From assembly GCA_020026355.1 (NCBI GenBank), contig JAHHQP010000002.1, positions 1 through 64,000 on the forward strand: a stretch of DNA of 64,000 nt, in the 5' to 3' direction. How positions within the stretch are numbered: position 1 is the first letter of the stretch; the number at the start of each line of letters is the position of its first letter. Below, in pieces: positions 1 through 9,008 of the stretch. This DNA comes from Bacteroidales bacterium. GTDB lineage: Bacteria > Bacteroidota > Bacteroidia > Bacteroidales > UBA932. The notes below the pieces were generated by a model. That model was not told the origin of the DNA and ran no database searches. It saw nothing but the letters and a program-made list of their open reading frames with translations. Both the position numbers and the translations under genes were made by a program.

Positions 1-15
1 TAATCAGAGGGATAG

Positions 16-2604
16 CTATTTTTTCAGCTGAATGCTGATTTTCTGCTGTTTCTTGACGGGAACACGTTGTTCCGAATATCCTTGACGGGAGAAGATCAGG
101 CTGCCGTTTTCGTGAGCCTTGATACAGTAGGCACCGGTGCCGTCTGTTGTGGCTGTGTATTTTCCGCTGCCGTCTGTTACCTTGACGCCTTTGATCGGAG
201 TTGCCTGAATATCTCTGACAACGCCCTTGATCCGGATGATCTTTCCGGTTTCGGCAAGCGGAAGCGTTTCCGCTTCGGCAGGATCCGTCTGTTGTGCAGG
301 CTTTCCCATCCATATTTTGCGGACGAATCGAATGTCGTCGGAAGCAGTACCGATCTGGATCTCGAATTCTCCATCTTCTGCAAAACGCTTTCCGGTCTCA
401 TCGGTCAGCCATAATTCGTGCATTGGTACAGCGAGCTGCAGCTCACGGGTCTCACCAGGCTCCAGAGCTACTTTTTCAAAAGCTTTCAAGGCCTTGACCG
501 GGGTCATCACGCTGCTTACTACATCACGGACGTAGACCTGTACGACTTCTTTTCCGCTACGTTTGCCGCTGTTCTTGAGTCGGACATTTACTTTCACGGT
601 GTCGTGCGGACTGTAATATGTCTTGTCAGTTTCGGCCTGGAGGTAATCGAAGCTGGTGTAGCTTAAGCCATGGCCGAAGGCCCAAAGGGCGTCCGGGCTT
701 GAAAATACATAATCTCGACCGGGGTGCTCGTAACTTCCAGGTTCTTTGTAGAAGCCGCGGTCCGTGCTCAGGTGGTTGTAGAAGACGGGGAGATGACCTG
801 TGCTCTGCGGGAAGGAGAAGGATAGTTTACCGGACGGGTTCACTTCGCCGAAAAGGACGGCAGCAATGGAATTTCCTTCTTCTTGTCCACCATACCATTG
901 CACTAGAGCAGCGTCAGCATGTGCTTTTACCCATGGAATGGCAAAAGGTTTGCCGGCCACGAGTACGACAATCATCGGTTTTCCGGTTGCTTTCACGGCT
1001 TCCAGCAACTGCTGCTGGGCTCCGGTCAGGTTGATGTCGTTGAGATCGATGCCTTCACCGCTGGTGGACGGTTCTGTACTATGACGTACGAAGGCAGTGC
1101 TGGAACTACCGACGAAAACGATGCTGAGATCGCTGGCTTCAGCAGCTGCGACGGCTTCCGGAATACCGCTTCGGTCCAAGGAGGCAATGCTGCATCCGGC
1201 GGCATAACGGATCGTGAGATCCTTGCCGGCCAGTTTGCGGATACCTTCTAAGGGTGTGACGCCATCACTCTTTTTCTTGCTCCAGGTATAGTCTCCGAAT
1301 TGTACTTTGTCCGCATTCGGTCCGATGACCGCAATGGAACGGAGCTTTTTCCGGTCCAATGGCAGCAATTCTTTTTCATTTTTCAGCAGGACAATGGATT
1401 CGTCGGCGATCTGTCGCGAAACGGCGATGCTGCGCTCATCCATGAGAGGCAGACGCCAGCTCGCTTTTTCCTGGAAAGGGTCTTCGAAGAGACCGAGACT
1501 GAATTTTGCCGTCAGCACGCGAAGAACGGCCTGGTCGATGAGGCGGGGATCAAATTCATTTGCGCGAATCAAGGCAGGCAAGGCTTGGAAACAGGAACTG
1601 GAGGCTTCTACATCCAGTCCGGCAGACAGCGCTTGACGAGCGGCTTCGACGTCATCGCTCGCAGTCTTATGGAAGGTCTTGAGCATGTCGATGACTCCCC
1701 AGTCGGAATAGACATAGCCTTTGAAGCCGAAGCGGTGGCGGAGAATATCTGTCAGCATGAATCTGGAAGCGGAATTCGGAGTGCGGTTCCAGGCATTGTA
1801 GCTGGACATGACTGCTTTTACGTCAGTCTCGGCAATGACCCGCTCGAAAGGTTTCAGATAGATATCCATGAGGTCACGTAGACCGCAGTCGACGGAAGCC
1901 AGGTTGAGACCGCTCTGTGGATTGCCGTGTGGGCCGTAATGCTTGAGCATCGGGGAAATTCCATGGTCCAGATAGCCTTTGGTTTCACCGATAGCCATTT
2001 CGCTGCACAGGAAAGGGTCTTCACTGTAGGATTCTTCCACACGGCCCCAACGGAGTTCGCGGACGACATCTATGCAAGGGGAAAGGACCTGACGGACGCC
2101 CATCGTATTCAGTTCGCCTGAAATGTATTTGGCTTTCTGATAGGCCAGTTCTTTGTTGAAGGTTGAACCGAGGGCGATGTTCTGAGGGTAAATGGTCGCG
2201 CCGTCGTGGACGACGCCATGGAGAGATTCCGCTACCGGGAAAGCCGGAATGCCAAGACGGGTTTCCTGAATCATGTAGGTCTGGATTTCACGGAAGGTCT
2301 CCCGGCAGTTTTCTGCGGATAGCGGGAAGCCCTCGAAGAAACCGAAACCGCGGTCTTTGCAGAAGTCGGCCAGTTTTTCCCGGTTGAGGATCTGACCATC
2401 AAAGACGTTCCAGGAATGGAGATGACTGATCTGTGCGATCTTCTCTTCGATCGTCATTCTTTTCAGGAGATCGGCAGCGCGGACCTCAGCTGGAAGTGCA
2501 GGGTTCCTGTAAGGGATTTCGTGGTCGTCGACGATGCCGGCAAACGAGAAAATGCTGAATGCAAAGAGTCCGGAAAGAAGGATGGAAATTTTCTTGAAAT
2601 TCAT
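16..2604 (-). CDS. GH3 family beta-glycosidase with C-terminal regulatory-like domain
   Basis: Secreted glycoside hydrolase family 3 enzyme of 862 aa, expected to remove terminal beta-linked sugars (glucose, xylose or similar) from oligosaccharides in the periplasm or at the surface. Residues 1-22 form a signal peptide. The N-terminal barrel carries the KHYGPHGNP segment (about 221-229) and the SDW nucleophile motif with D301. The C-terminal sandwich has the STSGEGIDL segment, where E517 is the likely acid/base. A fibronectin III-like domain lies around 660-745, and the last 75 residues (from about 785) form a carboxypeptidase-regulatory-like beta sandwich, which is an addition to the usual GH3 layout. 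It is divergently transcribed from the sigma factor gene, so it is not in that operon. The family call is firm; the substrate cannot be read from sequence. Confidence 0.92.
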   Translation of the reverse strand: MNFKKISILLSGLFAFSIFSFAGIVDDHEIPYRNPALPAEVRAADLLKRMTIEEKIAQISHLHSWNVFDGQILNREKLADFCKDRGFGFFEGFPLSAENCRETFREIQTYMIQETRLGIPAFPVAESLHGVVHDGATIYPQNIALGSTFNKELAYQKAKYISGELNTMGVRQVLSPCIDVVRELRWGRVEESYSEDPFLCSEMAIGETKGYLDHGISPMLKHYGPHGNPQSGLNLASVDCGLRDLMDIYLKPFERVIAETDVKAVMSSYNAWNRTPNSASRFMLTDILRHRFGFKGYVYSDWGVIDMLKTFHKTASDDVEAARQALSAGLDVEASSSCFQALPALIRANEFDPRLIDQAVLRVLTAKFSLGLFEDPFQEKASWRLPLMDERSIAVSRQIADESIVLLKNEKELLPLDRKKLRSIAVIGPNADKVQFGDYTWSKKKSDGVTPLEGIRKLAGKDLTIRYAAGCSIASLDRSGIPEAVAAAEASDLSIVFVGSSSTAFVRHSTEPSTSGEGIDLNDINLTGAQQQLLEAVKATGKPMIVVLVAGKPFAIPWVKAHADAALVQWYGGQEEGNSIAAVLFGEVNPSGKLSFSFPQSTGHLPVFYNHLSTDRGFYKEPGSYEHPGRDYVFSSPDALWAFGHGLSYTSFDYLQAETDKTYYSPHDTVKVNVRLKNSGKRSGKEVVQVYVRDVVSSVMTPVKALKAFEKVALEPGETRELQLAVPMHELWLTDETGKRFAEDGEFEIQIGTASDDIRFVRKIWMGKPAQQTDPAEAETLPLAETGKIIRIKGVVRDIQATPIKGVKVTDGSGKYTATTDGTGAYCIKAHENGSLIFSRQGYSEQRVPVKKQQKISIQLKK

Positions 2605-2638
2605 GATTCTGGGGTTTAAGTTCTTGAATACAGAACTT

Positions 2639-2669
2639 CAAAAGTACCTAAAATTTGTCATTAAACAAT
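2639..2669 (-). promoter_or_regulatory. Candidate Bacteroidota promoter for GH3 gene
   Basis: On the minus strand there is a -7 box TACTTTTG (2646 to 2639) and, 19 bases upstream of it, ATTG (2669 to 2666), which matches three of four bases of the -33 TTTG. The GH3 start codon is 35 bases downstream of the -7 box. Motif match only. Confidence 0.5.
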
Positions 2670-2780
2670 AGGAAATGCTGTATTTTAAGGTATTTTGAAA
2701 AAACTCATTATCTTAGTAAGGGATTATTTGAAAACGTGTGACTACATTATATAAAGATATTTCCTGACGCGACAGATTCC

Positions 2781-3332
2781 ATGAATCCACCAGGTATAGA
2801 ACGCATAATTGATAATATGGCTCGCAACTCTTCCCAGAAGGCGTTGCAGGAGCTCTATATGCTCTATTATCAGCGACTTTACCGTTATGTCGGACTTTAT
2901 GTGCGGAAAGATGAGGTCATCGGCGAAATAGTTTCCGATGTCTTCTTTGCGGTCTGGGAACAGCGCCTGGAGCTTCTTTCAGTCAAGAACTTCAATGCCT
3001 TTATCTACAGGATCGCAAAATACAAGGCCTTGAATTATCTCCGCAGGAAGAATCTCAACACCGTCGATATAGATCACATTCCTTTCGACCTGTTTTACGG
3101 AACAGCTACTTCACCGGAAGACGATCTGATTTCCTCAGAGACCGTCCACGAAATAAATGCAGCGATCGAACGGTTGCCGACCAAGTGCAAGATGGCTTTC
3201 AAGCTGGTCCGTGAAGATGGAATGTCTTATAAGGAGGCGGCTGATTTCCTGTCGATTTCTTCTCGGACTTTGGAGGTACATATATATAGAGCGGTGCGGA
3301 AAATCAGGGAAGTTCTAAAAAATCCGAAATAA
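2781..3332 (+). CDS. ECF-type RNA polymerase sigma-70 factor
   Basis: Sigma factor of 183 aa. Region 2 (about 20-90) contains the YRIAKYKALNYLRR segment, and region 4 (about 130-180) has a helix-turn-helix (MSYKEAADFLSISSRTLEVHI). The intermediate sigma-3 domain is absent, as expected for ECF sigma factors. It is followed at once by a FecR anti-sigma gene and then by a SusC with an STN domain. In Bacteroides this trio senses a glycan through the receptor and switches on its own PUL, often for host glycans. The inferred role is therefore activation of the 3388-15676 locus. No clear TTTG/TAnnTTTG promoter was found in the 176 bases upstream. Confidence 0.93.
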   Translation: MNPPGIERIIDNMARNSSQKALQELYMLYYQRLYRYVGLYVRKDEVIGEIVSDVFFAVWEQRLELLSVKNFNAFIYRIAKYKALNYLRRKNLNTVDIDHIPFDLFYGTATSPEDDLISSETVHEINAAIERLPTKCKMAFKLVREDGMSYKEAADFLSISSRTLEVHIYRAVRKIREVLKNPK

Positions 3333-3387
3333 TCGGTTCTTTCAGTAAGTAGTGCGGCTGAATGTTGTTACTAAGAAAGTAGACAGC

Positions 3388-4389
3388 ATGGATATGAACA
3401 ATGACATAAACAGAATTTCAGAGGAAGAGCTTGATCAGCTGATGGCTGATGTTCTTTCCGGCAATGCGGATCCGGAGCAGGAAGTGCGGTTGTCCGCGTG
3501 GATTGCAGCCGATCCGGCACATGCACAGGAGTATGAGCTTTTCAAGAGTTACTGGAATGCTGAGCTGTCAGGTTGTTTTGAGATTGATGCGGAGAGACAG
3601 ATGGCTAAGCTCATCAAACGGGTGGATGCCGATGCAAGACGTAGACATATCTTCTCTGTCAGAAACCTGTGGATGGCGGCCTCTGTGGCAGTGGCGCTGG
3701 TCTTGGGGGGACTGCTTGGATGGAACCTCAATCAGACAGAAGTCATCGAGTCCAAACAGATCTCGCTGATTACGGGTGAAAGCATCTCCACTTTCCATCT
3801 GCCGGATGGCAGTGAGGTGCATCTGAACAAGAACAGCCGACTTGATTACAATGGAAGTTTCGGAAAAGGAATCCGTAAGGTCCACTTGAGCGGTGAAGGT
3901 TATTTCGAAGTCAAGAGAATGGAGGATTGTCGTTTCGTCGTCGATCTGGATGGTGCGAGTGTCACCGTTAAGGGAACCTCCTTCAACGCATTCAACGATG
4001 AGAACTCAGGCATGAAAGGTGCGGCCCTGGTTTCAGGTTCGATCGAGTTCACTTCCCGGTCTCAGAGTGTCCAGCTGACTCCGTCCCGACAGGCATTGTA
4101 TGACAGTGTCAATAATGAATTGACCATCAGTGTATTCGATCCGAGCATCGTTACAGACTGGAAGGATATGCTGTTCCGATACAAGTCATTGACCATGGCC
4201 GAATTGGCTGACCGGATCATGGATACTTACGGCATCAACATCGTGCTGGTTCAGGATATGACTGATGATCGGTATTCCGGCGCGATAGATGTCACGCTTC
4301 CGGTCAGCAGTGTCATGGATCTGATCACGATGCAGACCGGAACCACATGGATGAAGAAAAATGGAGTCTACTACATCTCCATGGATTGA
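3388..4389 (+). CDS. FecR-family anti-sigma factor with DUF4974
   Basis: Inner-membrane anti-sigma regulator of 333 aa from the ATG at 3388; the GTG at 3352 would add 12 poorly supported residues. The cytoplasmic N-terminus (about 1-90) would bind the ECF sigma factor and one membrane segment lies at about 94-112. The periplasmic FecR domain starts with ISTFHLPDGSEVHLN and includes the SGEGYFEV signature. The C-terminal 70 residues match the DUF4974 domain that contacts the STN domain of the partner receptor. Its position between the sigma gene and the phosphodiester glycosidase and SusC genes fits trans-envelope signalling. Confidence 0.92.
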   Translation: MDMNNDINRISEEELDQLMADVLSGNADPEQEVRLSAWIAADPAHAQEYELFKSYWNAELSGCFEIDAERQMAKLIKRVDADARRRHIFSVRNLWMAASVAVALVLGGLLGWNLNQTEVIESKQISLITGESISTFHLPDGSEVHLNKNSRLDYNGSFGKGIRKVHLSGEGYFEVKRMEDCRFVVDLDGASVTVKGTSFNAFNDENSGMKGAALVSGSIEFTSRSQSVQLTPSRQALYDSVNNELTISVFDPSIVTDWKDMLFRYKSLTMAELADRIMDTYGINIVLVQDMTDDRYSGAIDVTLPVSSVMDLITMQTGTTWMKKNGVYYISMD

Positions 4390-4516
4390 TTGATAAGATA
4401 CACGAAAACTGAATGACGACCGAATTCTGGATATTTGCATCAATGTCTTCTTTCTCAAAGAGATAGAGAAGTCAGCATTGCCGTTCAGTGTACTGGATGA
4501 TCGTAAAGATAAAGAT

Positions 4517-5470
4517 ATGAAAACAGAAATCAGACATAAGTCATCAATTTTGCTGGCACTTCTGTGCTTGGTCGGTGTGATTCTCGTGATTTCCATTCCT
4601 GATGGCGGATCCTGCCGGCAGAAGGTTCAGATCCGGGAGGAAACCGTCATGGATGCCGTCAGCCGCATTCCTTCGGTGGACAGTGTCATCTACGAAAAGG
4701 TGCTGTATCCTTATGAACACCTTACTTTGACTGAAACGGAGTTCTCTTGTCGTGGAAGACTCAATCACATGTTCGTCTTTCAGGTGGACCTTGGCCATGG
4801 ATTGAATTTCCGGCCTTGTTCACCGGATAACCTCCCGATCGACGGGACCAGACAGGATATCCTTCTCCAGGCCCAGGCTGCTGAGAAAGCCGGTGTTCAT
4901 GTTCTCTATGGAATCAATGCCGACGTCTTCGGTGGTTACAGATCCGATCTTCAGGGACTTTCTGTGCCTATGGGAGTCTTGTATGTCGATGGAAAGCCTT
5001 ATCAGGATTTTTACCACGAAAATGCGGAAAACGTATTCTACGTTACTCGTAACGGTCACGTGAAGATCGAAAGATATGATCAGTTCGAGTCTGAACTCAA
5101 GAAAGTGAAACATGCGGTAGGTGCATGGCACACTTTGGTCTGGGACGGGCAGCCTGCCACGGTACCGGATGATATTCTCGGCCAAGGTTTCCATCCCAGA
5201 ACTTTTATCGGTCTTACTCGTGATTGCAATACCGCATATGTATTTGTCGTGGATGGCAGGCAGCCGGGGTGGTCGGAAGGTCTGCAGATGCAGGACATGA
5301 TCGATATCTGTCTTGCGACTGGCTGTGATCGTGCCGTCAATCTCGATGGCGGCGGTTCCACTACACTCGTCGCTCGTAATCCGGAAGGCTTCGTGGTGAT
5401 GAACCGGCCTTCTGATGAAGGAAATGTCTTACGCCCCGTCGTCGATGGATTGCTGATAGTTAAAGAATAA
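4517..5470 (+). CDS. Phosphodiester glycosidase (NAGPA family)
   Basis: Member of the NAGPA (phosphodiester glycosidase) family, 317 aa. The mammalian relative, the uncovering enzyme, removes GlcNAc from GlcNAc-1-phospho-mannose diesters; bacterial substrates are mostly unknown. The start chosen is the ATG at 4517, because it begins a basic-hydrophobic export segment (1-30); a TTG at 4478 is in frame but unlikely. Family motifs are intact: GINADVFGG, VVDGRQPGWSEG (D246), NLDGGGSTT (D277) and the terminal RPSDE segment. It lies between fecR and susC, an unusual place for an enzyme, which suggests that its product or substrate is tied to the inducing glycan. A second intact copy lies at 13823 and a degenerate copy at 11297. 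Confidence 0.88.
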   Translation: MKTEIRHKSSILLALLCLVGVILVISIPDGGSCRQKVQIREETVMDAVSRIPSVDSVIYEKVLYPYEHLTLTETEFSCRGRLNHMFVFQVDLGHGLNFRPCSPDNLPIDGTRQDILLQAQAAEKAGVHVLYGINADVFGGYRSDLQGLSVPMGVLYVDGKPYQDFYHENAENVFYVTRNGHVKIERYDQFESELKKVKHAVGAWHTLVWDGQPATVPDDILGQGFHPRTFIGLTRDCNTAYVFVVDGRQPGWSEGLQMQDMIDICLATGCDRAVNLDGGGSTTLVARNPEGFVVMNRPSDEGNVLRPVVDGLLIVKE

Positions 5471-5494
5471 CAATAAAAACTAATATGCTGAAAA

Positions 5495-8400
5495 ATGAAG
5501 ATTCTAAAAACTAAATTATCTATGATTGCATTCCTGATGCTTGTACTGTGTACAGGCATTCAGGCATCGGCTCAGTCTTTAAAGATATCGATTGATACCG
5601 GGAAAGAAATCAGCTTGGCAGAATTCTTCCGTAAAGTGGAACAGGCGAGCGATTATCTTTTCCAGTACAAAGATCAGGATATCCAAGGAAAGACAGTTCA
5701 TCTCTCTGCCAAGGATCTTACCATCAACCAGTTGATGGATAAGGCATTGCGTGGTAAAGGATTGGGCTATACCGTCCGCTCGCGCTACGTCATCATCGAG
5801 AAGGTCGAGAAACCTGCTCCCAAGAAAGTCGAACGGCTGCAGCTTGAGGGTACTGTCCTCGATCAGGATGGATTACCGCTTCCAGGCGTGTTCGTGGTGG
5901 AGAAGGGTTCTTCCTCCAATGGTGTGACCACCGATCTGGATGGACATTACTCCATTCAGATTTCAGATCAGGTAAATGCTGCTCTGACTTTCTCTTGTCT
6001 CGGTTTCCAGACCCAGACTGTTGAGATCCGTGCAGGCCAGACTCAGGTAAATGTTTCCCTTGTCGATGACTCCACCCTCCTTGACGAGGTTGTCGTCGTC
6101 GGTTACGGTGTACAGAAGAAACTTAACCTGACAGGTTCTGTCGCCACCACTTCCGGTGACGTTCTGGCAGAACGTCCGATTGCCAATGTCGCTCAGGGTC
6201 TCCAGGGTGTGATTCCGAACTTGAACATCACTTTCAACAGTGGACAGCCGGATAGTGAGGCCAAGGTGAACATTAGAGGAAACACTTCATTGAACGGAGG
6301 AAACGCATTGATTTTGCTGGATGGTGTGGAGATTTCCGACCTCTCATTGGTCAATCCTCAGGATATAGAGAATATTTCTGTGCTGAAAGATGCATCAGCC
6401 GCTGCTGTCTACGGTGCCCGTGCTGCATTCGGTGTGATGCTCATCACGACCAAGAAAGGTACAGCCGACAAGAAACCGCAGGTCAATTACAACAACAACC
6501 TGTCATGGAGTACTCCGGCTCGAATCAACCACATGAAAATGCCTCGTGCAGATGTTTGGGCGGAAATGTGGAATACGGCATGTGACAATGAAGGAGTCAA
6601 GCATTATTTCAATGACAAGTTCATGTCTTATCTCCATGCCTATATTGAAGATCCAGTCAATAATCCAGATGTGCTTCTTGATATCGAGGGTATCCAAGAT
6701 TCAAGAAACACTCCGGCAAACCCAGGTTGGGCATTCGTATCCAATACAGACTGGCTGCAGGCTTTCTACAAGAAGGCAGGTTTCATGCACCAGCACAATG
6801 CCAGCGTCACAGGAGGCGGTAAGAATTCGAAATATTATGCTTCTATCGGTTTCAAGGATCAGGACGGTGTCTTCCGTTTCGGTAATGACAAGTACCAGCG
6901 TGTGAATGCGACCCTTTCGGTAGATGTCAGTCTTGCCAAATGGCTGGATGTCAGCTTCTCAACAAGAATGAACTATATGAAGAAGGACGTTCCGAATGTC
7001 GCTTCAAATGATGATTCCGCTACAATATATTATGAAGTGTATCGAATGTTCCCGACAATGCCTATTTTCCTTCCTAATGGTGACTGGGCAGGAATGAGAC
7101 AATATCATTCTAACTGGAACATTATCGGAATCATGGCAAATTCCGGTAGAAGAGTGGACCAGACTTGGGATAACTGGTACACCGGTCGTTTTGACCTGCA
7201 TCCGATCAAAGGCCTCCACATCAAAGGAGACTATTCCTACAATACTTTCTTCAGAAGATACAAAGCCCACGAAAAAACTTTTTATCAGAATTATCCAGAG
7301 GGAAGAGATCCAGAAATCATTGGAGAACCGAATGGCGTGAAGAACAGCCACCAGAACAATAACTATCAGGCATTCAACATCTGGGCTGAGTACAAACACA
7401 CCTTCGCTGACAAGCACAATATGTCTGTCATGGCTGGATATAACCAGGAGCAGAAGACTTTCTATACCAACTCTCTGACCATGAAGAAGCTGCTGGATAA
7501 CAATCTCCCGGTAACCGATATGGCTCAGGAATACTCCAAGAACTCGGAGGTCAACACTCTCTGGAGAGTTCAGGGTACTTTCTTCCGTTTGAACTATGAC
7601 TTTGATTCACGTTACCTCCTTGAGGTGAACGGTCGTTATGACGGATCTTCCAAATATGCGAAAGCAGATCGATGGGCCTTCTTCCCATCCGCATCCTTCG
7701 GTTGGAATATTGCCCGTGAGCCTTTCATGCAGAATGCCAATCATGTAGTATCTGACCTGAAGCTCAGATACTCCATGGGTATGCTCGGTAACCAGGTAAC
7801 GGACGGATACCATGACTACATGTCCATCATCGAGGCTAAGCCTCTCAATGATTATATCTTCGACAACAAATTGGCTGAGGGTCTGACTACACCGAGCATC
7901 CCTTCTTTGGTGACATGGGAAAAGGTCGTGACTTATGACTTGGGTCTTGACTGGTCATTCTGGCAGAACCGTCTTACCGGATCGTTCGACTGGTATATCC
8001 GTGATACTAAAGGTATGGTCCGTACTGTCACTCTTCCTGCTACCTTCGGTACTTCAACTGGAAAAGAGAATGTCGCAGACATGAGAACCATCGGTTGGGA
8101 GTTCGATATCAAATGGAGAGATCGTGTTGACGATGTCCTCGGTAGTCCTTTCGATTACGGCGTCGGTATCGGCTTGTCTGACTATCAGGCAACCATCACC
8201 AAGTATGATAACCCGACCGGTGCGCTGAAGGATTTCTATAAAGGCAAGAAGATGGGTGAAATCTGGGGCTATGAGACAAGAGGATTCATCCAGGATCAGA
8301 TAGAGGCTGAAGAAATGGGTGAAGTTCAGAAATATCTGAGTTCCAAGTGGTATCCGGGTGATATTCGTTACAAGGACCTGAATGGTGACGGTTATATCAA

Positions 8401-8977
8401 TACCGGTAAGAATACCTTGGATGATCCGGGAGACCGCAAAGTGATCGGTAACTCGACACCACGGTACCGTTTCAATCTGACAGGTAATTTAGGATGGCAT
8501 GGCTTCAACCTTGATTTCGCTTTCGAGGGAGTTGCAAAGAGAGACGTTTGGATCAGTTCCGATGTGTTCTGGGGATTTGCCCGTGACATCTATAATTCTT
8601 CTGTCATGGAGTGGCATGTGGATAAGGTCTGGACGGAACAGAATACAAATGCGTATTTCCCTCGTCTGATGTACAGTGGAAACAGCAAGAGTAAGCAGGT
8701 GCAGACAAAGTATCTTCAGAACGCTGCTTATCTGAGATTGAAGAATCTCACATTGAGCTATGACCTGCCTCAGGCATGTCTGGACAAGATGAAGATTTCC
8801 AAAGCCCGTATATACGTTTCCGGCATGAATGTGTTTGAAATTACGGCACTTCCTCCTTTCATGACACCGGATATCGTTGATCAGATTGCAGGTGCAAAAA
8901 ATTTGCTGTCTGGAAATACAGGTAAAGAGTACACCTTCCTGAGAAGTTGGTCCCTTGGTTTGAACATTACGTTCTGA
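5495..8977 (+). CDS. SusC-like TonB-dependent receptor with STN signalling domain
   Basis: Outer-membrane glycan importer of 1160 aa. Order of domains: signal peptide (1-27), STN domain (about 28-105), carboxypeptidase-regulatory-like domain (about 117-192), TonB box region DEVVVVGYG (197-205), plug with the LKDASAAAVYGARAAFG signature, then a 22-strand barrel ending in an aromatic-rich strand (LGLNITF). The STN domain marks it as a transducer that contacts the FecR encoded just upstream. SusD follows after 31 bases. The cargo is presumed to be the same glycan acted on by the phosphodiester glycosidases in this operon. Confidence 0.96.
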   Translation: MKILKTKLSMIAFLMLVLCTGIQASAQSLKISIDTGKEISLAEFFRKVEQASDYLFQYKDQDIQGKTVHLSAKDLTINQLMDKALRGKGLGYTVRSRYVIIEKVEKPAPKKVERLQLEGTVLDQDGLPLPGVFVVEKGSSSNGVTTDLDGHYSIQISDQVNAALTFSCLGFQTQTVEIRAGQTQVNVSLVDDSTLLDEVVVVGYGVQKKLNLTGSVATTSGDVLAERPIANVAQGLQGVIPNLNITFNSGQPDSEAKVNIRGNTSLNGGNALILLDGVEISDLSLVNPQDIENISVLKDASAAAVYGARAAFGVMLITTKKGTADKKPQVNYNNNLSWSTPARINHMKMPRADVWAEMWNTACDNEGVKHYFNDKFMSYLHAYIEDPVNNPDVLLDIEGIQDSRNTPANPGWAFVSNTDWLQAFYKKAGFMHQHNASVTGGGKNSKYYASIGFKDQDGVFRFGNDKYQRVNATLSVDVSLAKWLDVSFSTRMNYMKKDVPNVASNDDSATIYYEVYRMFPTMPIFLPNGDWAGMRQYHSNWNIIGIMANSGRRVDQTWDNWYTGRFDLHPIKGLHIKGDYSYNTFFRRYKAHEKTFYQNYPEGRDPEIIGEPNGVKNSHQNNNYQAFNIWAEYKHTFADKHNMSVMAGYNQEQKTFYTNSLTMKKLLDNNLPVTDMAQEYSKNSEVNTLWRVQGTFFRLNYDFDSRYLLEVNGRYDGSSKYAKADRWAFFPSASFGWNIAREPFMQNANHVVSDLKLRYSMGMLGNQVTDGYHDYMSIIEAKPLNDYIFDNKLAEGLTTPSIPSLVTWEKVVTYDLGLDWSFWQNRLTGSFDWYIRDTKGMVRTVTLPATFGTSTGKENVADMRTIGWEFDIKWRDRVDDVLGSPFDYGVGIGLSDYQATITKYDNPTGALKDFYKGKKMGEIWGYETRGFIQDQIEAEEMGEVQKYLSSKWYPGDIRYKDLNGDGYINTGKNTLDDPGDRKVIGNSTPRYRFNLTGNLGWHGFNLDFAFEGVAKRDVWISSDVFWGFARDIYNSSVMEWHVDKVWTEQNTNAYFPRLMYSGNSKSKQVQTKYLQNAAYLRLKNLTLSYDLPQACLDKMKISKARIYVSGMNVFEITALPPFMTPDIVDQIAGAKNLLSGNTGKEYTFLRSWSLGLNITF

Positions 8978-9008
8978 TAAAAATCAACATAATAGAATTC
9001 GATAACTA